DNA of 64,000 bases from Setaria digitata. Lineage: Eukaryota > Nematoda > Chromadorea > Rhabditida > Setariidae. Below are positions 52,588 to 64,000 of the stretch, piece by piece (position 1 is the first letter of the stretch; every line of letters begins with the position of its first letter). The position numbers were made by a program, and so were the translations under genes. The stretch covers positions 168,313 through 232,312 of the forward strand of contig RCAB01000048.1 of assembly GCA_003640385.1 (NCBI GenBank), in the 5' to 3' direction. The notes under the pieces were generated by a model. That model did no database searches, was not told the origin of the DNA, and saw only the letters and a list, made by a program, of their open reading frames with translations.

Positions 52588-55556
52588 CTAGTCAATTTTC
52601 ACCGTTGAATAAATCTTATGAATAAATTTTGCTGCACCCCAATAGCCAATGGTGCCGCACATCAACCCAAGAGCTGCGCTGAACAATCCCATGTATCCGA
52701 AATAGAACACAGTTTGAAAAAGCCCATACATTCTGCAAATGATTCTATTCGATTTTCAGAAACTTTCTCTCAAACCACAGTAAAACTTGGAAGAAATTTC
52801 TTAGAATTCACTCCAAAAGATGAAGCAAAAAAAAAACCCACTTTGTCTTGAACAAAAAATAATAAATGGAATAAAGATAAACGTAGAAAGATGTAGATGC
52901 GCCTGCGAGAAAACTTGTCCATCTCCTAAATAAACTGTTAACTCGTCAGAAGTAAAAATAAAACCTGCTTGATATAATAAAACATAAAGTCTGATTAAAA
53001 CAAGTCTTAGTCTGACTAAACAGCTTACCACCGATAATCTTCAGCATTCAGCAGAAAATAAGTGCACACAACAGTGACGCACATCGTAACAATTGCAAGG
53101 ATAAGAGTAACAAGCAGCATAAAGCCATAAACATAGTATATTTTATATGCCCAGAAAGATGTAAAGATGAAGTACCTACAATCATCAAAATTACTGCATT
53201 GTTACGATACAAATTCTAAATTTTCGATTCTAAAAAATAGAAATTACATTTCAATGAAGATGGAACCAAATGGCAGAACACCACCAAGGAGAATGATAAG
53301 TGACGGTTCCAGAAACCACTTTTTATCCGGAATCGGTCGTGGAACAGCATTCACTCGACATGGGTTATCACTCTGCCCTTTCACGTTGCGTCCTGAACTC
53401 AACAGAATTTGCAAAAATAGAGTTTATTTCATTGGAGTTTTACAAAGCGCTGTTCCAGATGTATACCAATTATGACTAACCAAGCACAGTTCCAACTAGA
53501 GTTAAAGGAAGAATGACAAATAAGCAAATGGCGGTAACGGCAAGCATAATTGTGAATGGAATCGCTCTTGACGCATGGTATGATATAGCAACAATGTTAA
53601 CCAAGAATGCCACAGATGACACTAAAGAAGGTAGTAGGAATGCACCAATCACCATCTGACGTATCCACCTGCAAAAGTTTAAAAGTGAAACTCCGCATGC
53701 CCGACATCAGTTTTTTGATTGTAACATTGTCAAGCGGAAATGAAATTTACTGTTTGCCACCAAACCGAGCATACATCGACCCACCAACAAAACCATTTAC
53801 TGGAGAGGCTGCAGCATATACAAAAATAGCGGCACTAAGCAGTGATCCTCTCCTGGAAGTAACAAACATGAAAGATAAAATCCAACAGCACGATATGCTG
53901 TGCGAGGCAGATTTCTCAAGCACTAATTCAATAAAATCAACTTACTCGGTATAAAATTCTCCTATAATGGCAAGAATAATGGTAATAACTGCAACAGTGA
54001 ATACATGATATCCAGTACCAATTAAAGACGAAAAAAGCATTGGAAACGACGGTGTCCTAAACACATCTCCATGTACTTGCTTCCAGCCATACTCATCCCC
54101 TAAGTCACGCTCCTAGAAATACAGTTCATCGAAAAATAAAAAGAATGAAGCATAATAAAAGCACTGAAAAGTACGTGCCAGAGAAACAGATCAATCTAGA
54201 TTCTATACGAACAGTACAAGTATCACCGAATATCTGAAACTAATGGATCATCCATCAAATATAAAATGTTATCTTACCATATCATCAAGATCTTCATCTT
54301 TTTGATAACGAGCATAGTCTTTTCTTAGAGTTCGCATTAGGATCATCCAGACCAATCCAACCAGAAAAATTACCATCATGAACGAATTAAAGATAGAGAA
54401 CCAATGTATCTAGAAATTTAGAAATTCGAGCAGGAAGTTCTATATAAATATAAATTCTGGAAGTAGACCTACTCTATGCTGGAAGAAGGTTGGATCCAGA
54501 TATTTCTCGAAACGTTTTTCAAAATCAACATCTGAAGACTTCCAAATGACTTCATATGTAAAAGAAATTGATACACCAGGAGCAAGCGTTACGCGCACAT
54601 CAGAGGTTACATTAATGTCCACAATCTGAAAAAAAAAAAAAAAAAAAAAAAAAAAATGAAACAGGAACTTCAGTGTTACAGTAATACTGGTTAATGCATA
54701 CAAAACCACATGAAAAACTACGAATCTTCAGTATCGGGGATCTAAATTAAAATAATAGAGAACAAGATATAACCTACCTGTTTCTCATTGTAACCAATTT
54801 CTAGTTTCTTATGAGTAAAAAGTCGATAATTTGATGGTGTTGCTGATGAATCGACTTCGCCAACCATACCTAAAATTAATTTTGTTGCTGAATCCATCAT
54901 GAATAAAGCTCACATTAACACAATAAAAATGCGACTACCTGAACTTTCAAAATTACTAACCATACATCGGTAATTCATCAAGATACATTTGGTACCAATA
55001 ATTATTTCGTACTGCATAAACGAACTGTTTGTAATCCTCTTCACTAAGGGTTATCCTACAGAATTCCACTTTTTCCACATTTTCTACAAAGCGCTTTATC
55101 AAGTGATGAAAATAGCTTGCATTCATTAGACAGAATCATTACAGTAATTTTGAAGATTCATTTGTAAATAATAACCTTTAAATTTGATATCCAACCCCGA
55201 GTAATCAAGTTCAACGCCTAACAATGCTTCTCCCAATGTTTCGTGATAATGGCCGATTGAATGCTTCGGCCCTCGACAGAAAGGTAATGAAAAATATGCA
55301 TAAGTTTCCTGCCGATTACTGTATGGGCCAACTGTGTTCATCCATAATACTATCTTAATTTTTGCAAAATTAAAAAAATGATAATTAAGAACTGGACGTC
55401 TTATTTATTTTATTTATATATTTGTTTGTATAATAAAACACATCTCGTCGCATCGCAGAGGGATAAAAATCAAAATGTGCCATGAATTTTGAAGTCGAAC
55501 ACCACTCATCTGAGCTACCAATTTACAGAAGAAGAATGAGATTTCTGTCTCTTCTG

Positions 55557-55602
<46 letters not shown>

Positions 55603-55888
55603 AAGTTAGGATAAGCAATGTGTTGACTAAAAAAGTCATGGATATCCATCACTGGTTGTCCGAAAAAAAAGACAGCGATATGAACACGTCTAGGAGGTAG
55701 TGTAAAATACTGTAGAGACATGCAACTTATTTCAAGACTAAAATAAATGTTAGGATCATAAAAAAAGAGTTGTAACCAAATAACTACTAATAACTGACCT
55801 CTTCGCCGTCACGATATACGTGATCATGTTCATCGGCTTCCACAAAAAGATACGCCCACAGCACTAATGCACAGATGACGCGACGCAT
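52588..55888 (-). CDS. TM9SF3: TM9SF3, transmembrane 9 superfamily (nonaspanin)
   Basis: Thirteen exons on the minus strand: 55888-55799, 55353-55176, 55083-54961, 54869-54778, 54625-54473, 54409-54278, 54112-53946, 53852-53751, 53668-53481, 53392-53248, 53175-53029, 52925-52842, 52732-52588; 581 residues (human TM9SF3 589). Signal peptide ([17 protein letters not shown]), large lumenal domain with [25 protein letters not shown] and SGLDIKF, then nine hydrophobic helices; diagnostic blocks are [28 protein letters not shown] and [18 protein letters not shown]. The tail ends VKID, matching the KxD/E COPI-binding signal of this family. These proteins live in Golgi/endosomal membranes and influence sorting of other membrane proteins. 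Identity with TM9SF3 rather than TM9SF1/2/4 is supported throughout. Confidence 0.97.
54629..54656. repeat. Homopolymer A-run in TM9SF3 intron 4
   Basis: About 28 A (T on the sense strand) abutting the acceptor of exon 5, effectively its polypyrimidine tract. Confidence 0.9.
55559..55599. repeat. 41-base A-run in TM9SF3 intron 1
   Basis: Longest homopolymer of the window. Such a length is prone to assembly or replication slippage errors. Confidence 0.9.
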
Positions 55889-57799
55889 TATTCGATGAAA
55901 CCCAGAAAATACATTCAACCGATAATCATTATGAAGTTTTTATTTTGCAAGCTCCATAAATGGACGGATAACTTCAAGAAAAGATAACCAATGGTACCAC
56001 AAACTTTTGGTAAATTGAATTAGATGACCAAATTTGCGGAAATTTTACATATGTAAGTTAAACTCACAAGCACCAGTTTCTAACAACCAATAATACTCGT
56101 AATGAAAGAAGTGTGTTTAAAATTTCGTTGGACCTGCAAAGCGTAAGATTAAAACGGAAGGATATGACCCATACAACTGCGAAAAAGTACCATAAATTTT
56201 TCTCCAACAAAAAAATTATACCATTTTGACAAAGTCCCCACACTTCCCTGGCAGATCAGCTCATTTCTTTCAAAATCATGATTAAACTCATCCAGTTGAT
56301 CAACATTTCTTGTGCAGAAAATTATATTAGTGTAACAAAAACTTTACGTAGTGATAAAATGGTATTCCAAATTTTGCCCCGCCAGTATTCACACTTCAAT
56401 GATAAACATTAGGAAGGAATGAGTAACTAGAAAAACAAGCAAAGTGGCAGTCTTCACAACACACATCCCTTTTTGTTATCCGTTAAACAGCGAGTCAAAA
56501 TCCAATTTCGAAAATCCTATTTTCAGATATTGTTAAAAAAAAAAAAAACACTGGAGTGGAAAAAAAGTGTTCCCTTCCAAACTTCCAAATCGAATCTCAG
56601 ATAGGTTTTCTAGAAAACTAATAACCTTTTGACTTATTCATGTTGGAGCTATCTACTTTACTCGTTTGGGACTTACCTTTTTGCAGCTTATACCTATGAT
56701 ATTTCATGCATTTTAAAAATAACGGAAATAAAGAACACATACTGAACTATCCTGCCTCTACTCACACCAAACTCTAACAGGAAAATGCAGAGTGTCGAAA
56801 ATGAAGAAATATTTTCACCCATAGAAGACGAAGAAGTGGGATAAAGGGGACTATTTTCCAAAGTATAGAAAATATTATAAGAAGTTAAAATATCAAATAA
56901 ATGATGCCAATAGCAAATCACTGGCATGCAAAGCTTCTTTGTTAATTACAAAACATCTTGAAGCTTTTTATATTTAGAAGCAAACTTACCTATCAAGAAC
57001 AGAATTAAACAAACACAAGAATAATCATGAAATTGTACCAGGCATTCCTGCATGTTACACCAGGAAATGATACGGGGATTCATCCTGCGTCTAAGCTCAC
57101 ATCACTTCTATGATGGTTAGAAAATTCAGTGAAATATAACCTTTACGGTTCGAGCCTACGATGATGGAAGTAAAATGATTATCAAATTTCATTGTAGAAG
57201 AGAGACAAACTGCATTTACCTAATACCCATAGATAATCACTACCAATATTTCGTAACACGGGCTGAAGAGTTTTTAAAAAAAAAAAAAAGAAAAAAAGAA
57301 TCTGCCGAGTTCAGCGTAGGAAGACCAACGATTCGAAAACAGAATGGATTTTCAGGCAAAAAGAGCGACTTGGCACAGTAAAGAGAACTTTCCTTGACTG
57401 TTATTTACTTCCTCAGCATCGGACCATACTCTTCAACTATGTGACCTATCCATTTCTAGAATTCACAGTGACAAATGTCAGGGATGGGAGCAGGAAGGTA
57501 TAATAATGTAAAGACTTGGGCGGTTACTTTCCTCCTCTTAATATTAGCATAAAGCCAACTGCTCCCGTCAACAATGGCGCATCCCTCTCACGAATACGCC
57601 AACAACAAACTCTGCAAGTTAAAACTTACTGAAACACAATTTTGACCACGGCACGAACTTTAACTCCGGTCGTCGTTATGCAATTATTCAAACCACAGCA
57701 AATTTCTGAGGGTGGTCAAGTCCTTTGCATTATCTGATGTTTATTTTTGTGAACTTTGACTTCCCAAATTTGGGGTTTCGGAACCTAAAATAAGCGTAA
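55889..57799. promoter_or_regulatory. Divergent 5' region between TM9SF3 and GatA genes
   Basis: 1.9 kb between start codons of two divergently transcribed genes, so both promoters must lie here. Includes an 11-12 A run near 56536 and a similar one near 57278. No coding exon or specific site identified. Confidence 0.4.
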
Positions 57800-60389
57800 A
57801 TGATGCATGGGAAGAAGGCTTATAAACTTAATTTGAAAACTACAGCATTAAAAATGGGCTCTAGTGCTACTCATGATTTAAGGATTGTCGTTTCTCATAT
57901 TTTAGGAATGGAATGCATTGAAAAAGCCATTTTCAAAGCTGTGAAGTATCGGAAGTTCAATTCTCTGATTACTGAAACTTTCGATTTGGCTTATGTCCAA
58001 GCAAAGGAGGCACTGAAGAAAGGGAAAACTCCTTTTCCTCTAGTTGTCAAAGACTGCTACATGTACGTCACCCTTTTTTCCCCAGTTCCGTATGAAATGC
58101 TACATTAAATATCATTATTGTTTAGTGGGGAAATATTACAAGTATTAGCAATTTGTGCTATTTAGACAGTACGGCAAATTTTTATACTTCTTAAGAATGT
58201 TTTTTTTTCCTTTGGCGTCAGCTAAGGAACTGTTACCAGCATGTCAAGCTTTGTTATCGAAGTGTAAATTGATATCCCTTCTGTAAAACAGTATGGAAAC
58301 TTTATACACACTCCTTGAAATTTGCTTCAGTTTCTTGGGAATTTTCTCATGTTTTGTAAACGATCAAAATATTGAAATATCCCTGATTACACCGAAATTG
58401 TAGGACAAGGAAAATCCGAACAACTTGCGCATCACGAAGTCTATCAAATTTCATTGCACCATATACTGCCACTATTGTCAGTAAATTATTTGAAGAAGGT
58501 AGTTTGTTTGTTTTATAGTATACTCCATCTTAATCAAAGTAATTGGAAAAAGTGATTTTTTTTCAGGTGGTTGCTTAATCGGGAAAGCTAACATGGATGA
58601 ATTTTGTATGGGAACATCAAGTTCAAAAAGTCACTTTGGACCTGTAAAAAATGGAATAAGTGATGAAATAACTCTTGGAACTGACTGGCGAAGTCCTGGT
58701 GGATCTTCTGGTGGATGTGGAGTAGCAGTACAGCTCGGCATTTCGTCAGTGTTGGTACTTTCAGTATTAATTAAAGGTCGAATTTTCGCTTTACTCGCCA
58801 CTGAACTTTTGTCAGCGTTTTTTTGCGAGATATACTGAGTGAGAATATTATAGAAGTTTGGGATCGGATACTGGTGGTTCATCACGAAATCCAGCAGCAT
58901 TTACTGGACTTTTTGGGTTTAAACCTTCCTATGGAGTCCTGTCAAGACATGGACTTATTCCTTTGGTTAATTCGCTTGATTGTCCGTCAGTAATTGCCAA
59001 GTCTGCTAAGGATTGCAACTTTTTACTTCGTAAGAACTTTAATTGTTGCAAAACTTCTATCGTTTCCTGGAACTGTTGTGACTTTCGTATCTGTCAATAA
59101 ATTACCGGGAACTGGGATGCAGTTATTACAGCCCCGCGCTGGGGTACATGCATTTTGTTTATGACTTGTTTGGGTGTTCTGCAACATGTTTATGTTGTCA
59201 CCAGAAAATTTCGTTTGATGTGCCTTTCACGTTTTAGCGGAAAAATATTAGTGGTTTGTAAAGAGGAAGGACCTTTCGCTTAGAGGAGGCAATTTTTTGT
59301 GGTTTTACAGAGGTGATGAATGGTCGTGATAGATTTGATTCAACCTGCATTGATGCTCCGTCTTCCTGTTTTATGCAAAGAAAGTCAGTTGTTGGAGTAG
59401 TTGTCGGCATTCCCAAGGTAGGTAACAAAAGCTGAGAATCATTGGCTGACTTTATAGGATTTTCCAACGACTTCTATAGTTCCAAAGTTTTCATGAAAAT
59501 TTTGTGAAGTTTATAGTTTTTTCCTGAGTTTTCATCTTTGTGTTTTCTGTTCCCATTAGTAGGAATATTATAATGAAACATTGTCACGTGAATGCTGGCA
59601 AGCCTGGAATGAAGCTGCAAAAGCTCTGGCTATATTGGGTTGCAAGATAAAAGAAGTTAGTATGCCGTCTACAGGTTATTCTATAATATGTTATCATATA
59701 CTTGCTGAAGCAGACATCACATCAAATATGGCAAGGTTTGCAATTCGTAATTGATATTTGCATATGTTATGTCCAAAATACGCTATGAACACCAGATATA
59801 ATTTCTGGTTTGCTTTCAGATATGATGGAGTCAAATATGGTTACAGAGCAGATTGCACCAAGTCAACTTCCACAATGTATTCTGCTACACGGAGCGATTC
59901 ATTCAACGAAGTTGTTCGTAGAAGAATATTCGCTGGAAACTACTTTTTGATGAAATGGTATAATCAGAGTAATTCTGCTCCTTAAATTTATATCGAAAAC
60001 CATGGTTTTTTCCGTTTTAACAGACCAATTACAGCCATTACGACGAATATTTCGGACAAGCCCTTCGTGTGCGACGCTTAATCAAAATGGATTTCGATCG
60101 TGTTTTCCGGAGTGAAGGCTGTGATGTTTTATTAACTCCAGTGACAAGTGGTATACCACCATTATTTTCCGAACTTTGTGACATTGACGGTTACGAGCGA
60201 GAGCGCGCGGACGATTTTTACACACAGCCTTGTAATATGGCCGGTGTTCCAGCAATTTCAGTACCGTTCAGGAGAACAGCAGATGGATTTCCAATTGGCA
60301 TACAGATTATCGCTGACTATTTGAAAGACGGTCTGGTGCTTGATGTGGCGGAAAAGCTTCACAAATACTCTGATGTTCTTAGAGTGTGA
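57800..60389 (+). CDS. gatA: GatA/QRSL1, glutamyl-tRNA(Gln) amidotransferase subunit A
   Basis: Eight exons: 57800-58062, 58404-58498, 58567-58744, 58854-59029, 59311-59417, 59563-59735, 59820-59957, 60035-60389; 494 residues. Amidase-signature enzyme: Lys84 in LVVKD, the GGSSGG block (cis-Ser about 167) and the nucleophile Ser188 in [14 protein letters not shown]. It frees ammonia from glutamine so that Glu-tRNA(Gln) becomes Gln-tRNA(Gln); in animals this is the mitochondrial GatCAB complex. Other family blocks are [43 protein letters not shown] and [13 protein letters not shown]. The basic N-terminal 20 residues could be a mitochondrial presequence; a start at Met19 is also possible. The exon 8 acceptor is the second AG (after 60034); the first would create a stop. 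Confidence 0.95.
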
Positions 60390-60499
60390 AACTTTTGACA
60401 AACATTTTTGAAATGTAAGACAATTATTAACAATTAAGTAAAACTTTATGAACATTTGGCAGTAGTTCATGGTGTCTATAACAGATACTTTTAATTCGA

Positions 60500-62516
60500 T
60501 TATACATGTTTGTAACGTGTAAATAACGAATGCAGAATACGTAATGTACTTTTTAAATCACCGTTAACAATGTCTTGCACTCGAGCGCGAGGTCGCTGCA
60601 GGCCAGCTTCATACAACAGTTGATAAGCAAACGTAACGTTGTGTACTTTCTGTTCATACGTTAATGCCTGCAACTAAGGTAATATGAAATCAGGGAAGAA
60701 GACGAATCAGTATCTGGCATGATATCGATGAGAGAAGTGGATCTCACTTCCACGCAAGATTTTACTGCAATTTGTAAAATTATTTTCCTCCTAAACAGCA
60801 AGGGCAGAATAATGGAAAACGAACCCTCCCAAGAATCAGCAGCGGTTGACTGAAATAATGGTATTCATACATTACCTGCAAATCGAAACTGTAAAGTGGG
60901 ACAAAATATCCCTCCAATAAACCCATTAAAAGCACCAAGTAAACGCCATCTTTGAATTGATTCTCCAGATCTGTCACTTCCAAATTAATCTTGTTAAGAT
61001 GTTTGTTACAGAAAGCCAATAGTGAACTTTTTACATGAGCTAATTTGTCAGGACCGTAGTCGAACAGGGTATCAAATGCGTCTCTTTCACCCTAAAAGTA
61101 AAAATTGTTTAAAGTGAAATTAGGGAGGAATGAAAGTTGTTAGGGAAGGTGACACACCTGGTTTCTGCTGCCCACATACCTAAATATTCAGACCCAACAT
61201 GGCAATAAAATAAGGGAACCTTGACACCCAGCTCTGGCTGGGTTGTCGTCAATTGCTCAGTGACGTAACGGCTCTTCAACTGATTGTCTTTCTTTCGGAT
61301 AATGAGAATTTGTGCATTCACATATTCAGGAAATCTGACGGGAGCGCGAAAGTACACGGCAATTGCAACCAGAAGCTGTATAATTGCTACTATGTCCTGT
61401 AACAGTATCAAAATGCGTAAATGAGAGTCTGCAATTATTCTCCCTTCCGGAGAATCTTACAAAACTTAGAGATTTTCAACAGTTTGAGACAACTATGTTC
61501 GACATTACGGAACATGAGAGACACGCAAATGAACTGAACAAGGGATTCAACAGACTCGGTTCATACCGCTCCCAGTACATTGTTAGCAAACTCACAAGAT
61601 ATCTAGCGCTGATTTAATTTCGATATTGGTGATTTTAGATAAAAAGTGAATAGAGATGGATAAATTCTAATAAGTTGTCAGCACTTTATTGTGAATCAGG
61701 TCGGCGTTCCATTTTGCTTTTTCATACTGACCCTGAGCGATAAGTCGATTGACAGTCTCAATCACTTTGTGCAATTTTTGCCGTTGACCTTCTTCACTTT
61801 GTGATACTTCAGGGACTTCAATCTAAAAAAATTACATTACTTGAAGCAAACCAATTAACGTAAGATCCAATCAGTTAAAGACGTAGGAAAAAACTGAAAT
61901 TAAAAAAGATAAATTCTGCAAACAGGAAATACATAGCAAATGAAGCTAACAAGAGAGGAAGACCTTAATATTAGCCAGCTTTTCAGTAAGTTTCTGTATG
62001 ATCTGACCATCATACAGATCTTCTTGTATGTGTTTTACGACGATTCTTTGTGGTGCTAACTCATAATTTAACCAGTGAATCAAAAGCTGTATTACTTCTT
62101 GCACACGTTCATCATCACGAGATTCTACAGTTAAGAGTCTTTTTTCTTCACCTGGAAAAAAATTTCAAATAAACAAAACTACAGAAAAAAAATCATATGA
62201 CGAGAAAAATCCTAATCTGCATCACCTCACATCCCACACCGCCTAACACAAGTCCCAAAGAGTACACCAAAAATCAGTCTACAAGTTTATTTTCGTTTCA
62301 AATTATTTAGTTATTGCTGTCGCTGTGCAACTGACCTTCCTCAATCACAACATTCTGTAAGGTCGCTGAAACTGGGACAATTGCAGAATCAATTGCTTTC
62401 GCTCCTTCTGTTTCAACCTAAAGCGAAAAGTCTTCAATCTCCTGTTGAACTATACTATAAATATTGATATATATTTGCTATATATCTGGCATCCTATATA
62501 CATATTTGCTAGGCAT

Positions 62517-62550
<34 letters not shown>

Positions 62551-63287
62551 ATGAATAGCAAATCCGAATATATAAGATTTCATCGATTTACTTTATGAAA
62601 CATACAGAAATCCGAGAAAGTAAACCAATTCTATGTCTAGTTTGGTGCTCGCTACCTACTTCGTTATCTTTATGTTCCTTCCACGTATAGTTTGTCCTTA
62701 ACTTACTATGGGTTCCAAACTCAAATTGACCTCCAAGATACGTCATGGATTTTAAGCCACAAACGAAATAAATCCACAACACTGTTCAATAAAAAGCAAA
62801 AACAAACTTCAATAGCCTCATTCTCAGTTTCTTGTTCTAATTGTTGCGATTTCTTTTTTCTTCCAAGAGTCCCTAGCTTATCGAAAAATGATTCATCCTA
62901 GAAACAAATCAGAACAGTTCTTCCTAACTGCAAAGAAGCACTAACAGTTGAAGTCAACAATTATCCCTGAAAAATCCAAAAAAAGATGGATAAGATAGAA
63001 ATGGTAAGTTTTCATACGAAAATCAAGCTGAAAGATTGATAATCTGCTTAGATTTACTTCATCACTAACAACGGACAGCACTAAACATTCCCTGCAAGTG
63101 ATAATAGTTTCACTCGAAAAAAAAAAAGACCAATATAACCCTCATTTCAGAGAAGCATCATTACTAAAGAAAATCAAGTCAAGAAAAAATATTAAAATGT
63201 TCGAACCTTTTTTTCCTTTCTGAGCGAGCCTTTAGCCGAAATGCTTGGATCAACGGACGATCGAGCCGTCATATCCGAAGCTGACAT
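60500..63287 (-). CDS. pat-6: Parvin (actopaxin/affixin), PAT-6 homologue
   Basis: Eight exons on the minus strand: 63287-63207, 62897-62808, 62417-62336, 62151-61964, 61822-61685, 61396-61220, 61091-60876, 60667-60500; 379 residues, close to C. elegans PAT-6. Basic N-terminal segment (FFDKLGTLGRKKK), then two calponin-homology domains. CH1: VIQLLIHWLNYEL, EDLYDGQIIQKLTEKLANI, VAIIQLLVAIAVYFRAPVRF. CH2: FCNKHLNKINLEVTDLENQF, DGVYLVLLMGLLEGYFVPL, VHNVTFAYQLL, DIVNGDLKSTLRILHSLFTR. Parvin joins ILK and PINCH at integrin adhesion sites and, in nematodes, at muscle dense bodies. It converges on GatA with only 110 bp between stop codons. Confidence 0.97.
62504..62563. repeat. Imperfect inverted repeat around (TA)n, parvin intron 3
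   Basis: Arms ATTTGCTaggCATCCTATATA and its near reverse complement (two mismatches) flank a long (TA)n. Related GCATCCTATATA and ATTTGCTA words also occur just upstream (from 62472). MITE-like remnant or cruciform-prone microsatellite. Confidence 0.75.
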
Positions 63288-64000
63288 GGTAAATACGTTC
63301 ACTAATGGATGTTTGCAGCAATACGCCTTGCAGCAGTAACAGCAAGAACAGCTTGGACAAGGAGTGAAGTTGCTAACTGCAATGAACTGGCTGTCAGCTG
63401 TTTCTCTTCTATCTCTTCATTGATTATTCTCGTCTTCGAAGTAAAACATACGCCGTACAACTGCACAAACTTAGTGATTTGAGAATGAGAGCATTCTGCA
63501 ATTCTAACATGAAACCCACACGATTTGTTTTCCCTACCAATCACTTCGCCTCCAAAACATTCAGAATTTTCGAATTCTGAACAAATAGCGTAGGGATTTA
63601 AAATCTTAATGCATTACGGGGAGGGAACAAATAAAGAAAAAATATATATTATGGAAGCGATTCAATAATTTGCTTGTTCAAGACACTCTTTCGTGCTCCG
63701 CCTCTCACATTCATCTCACATTTGACAAGGTACTCCTTCCCGGAATAAGTATCAACGTACAATCAAATCATTCATTCCAATATTATATAGTTTAATACAG
63801 GCAGCAAAACAAGACCAATAACAAACATGAAAAAATAAAAAGCAACATCGAAAAAGTGAGAAAATAAGAATAAAATGAAATAAAGAAAACTAAAAGAAAA
63901 CAGAACAAACCAAAATAAAATAAAATAAAACAAAATAATATAATATAAATATAATATAATATATAATATAATATAATATATAATATAATATAATATATAA
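63288..64000. other. Parvin 5' flank grading into AT low-complexity sequence
   Basis: The minus-strand open frame 63302-63544 is immediately upstream of the parvin start but is out of the parvin frame; I read it as 5' flank. An ATTAG acceptor-like site ends 14 nt before the parvin ATG. From about 63880 to the end the sequence is AAAATAAAA, then TATAATATAA repeats with no coding potential. Confidence 0.5.

Noticed and set aside
55440..55600. tRNA-like words on the minus strand (GGTAGCTCAGATG, GTTCGACTTC) beside the 41 A-run
   Set aside because: A and B box words are too close together and no acceptor or T stem pairs; it cannot be supported as a tRNA or SINE from this copy alone.

Overview
This window is eukaryotic nuclear DNA. 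It is AT-rich, and the genes are broken into many short exons (19-355 bp) by mostly 50-950 bp introns with TTTCAG-type acceptors. Gene content, intron density, candidate trans-splice acceptors just upstream of start codons, and gene neighbours that recall C. elegans chromosome IV point to a nematode, most likely a clade III (spirurid/filarial) worm. That assignment is inference. I rebuilt the genes by joining exons by hand; every junction kept reading frame, and the spliced lengths match the family sizes.

Layout. 0.0-12.6 kb, all on +: the 3' end of a FYVE-finger gene; a UBE2D/LET-70 ubiquitin-conjugating enzyme; a MINDY-1/2 deubiquitinase; ATG7, the autophagy E1-like enzyme. 13.2-22.1 kb, both on -: a small UBL4A/Get5-like ubiquitin-fold protein and a folliculin-interacting protein (FNIP). 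22.1-29.1 kb: 7 kb with no gene I can support. 29.1-38.1 kb: a head-to-head pair of ER genes, GRP94/endoplasmin (-) and signal peptide peptidase (+), sharing a 1.4 kb intergenic region with an ERSE-like element. 40.1 kb: a doubtful small two-helix membrane ORF. 41.8-44.7 kb (-): a single-finger GATA transcription factor with about 7.9 kb of gene-free, repeat-bearing DNA upstream. 52.6-55.9 kb (-): TM9SF3. 57.8-60.4 kb (+): mitochondrial-type GatA/QRSL1 amidotransferase. 60.5-63.3 kb (-): parvin/PAT-6.

Common themes. The left third is dense in ubiquitin, ubiquitin-like and lysosome/autophagy functions (FYVE, E2, DUB, ATG7, UBL4, FNIP). The middle and right hold ER and Golgi membrane proteins carrying different retrieval-type C-termini (HSEL, KKMN, KxD). 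I found no prokaryotic-type system, no intact transposon and no certain RNA gene. The most checkable oddities are two GC-AG introns (ATG7, GRP94), an in-frame duplicated splice donor in the E2 gene, a CaaX-like MINDY C-terminus, the GRP94/SPP promoter, and a 36 bp perfect palindrome in a GATA-gene intron.
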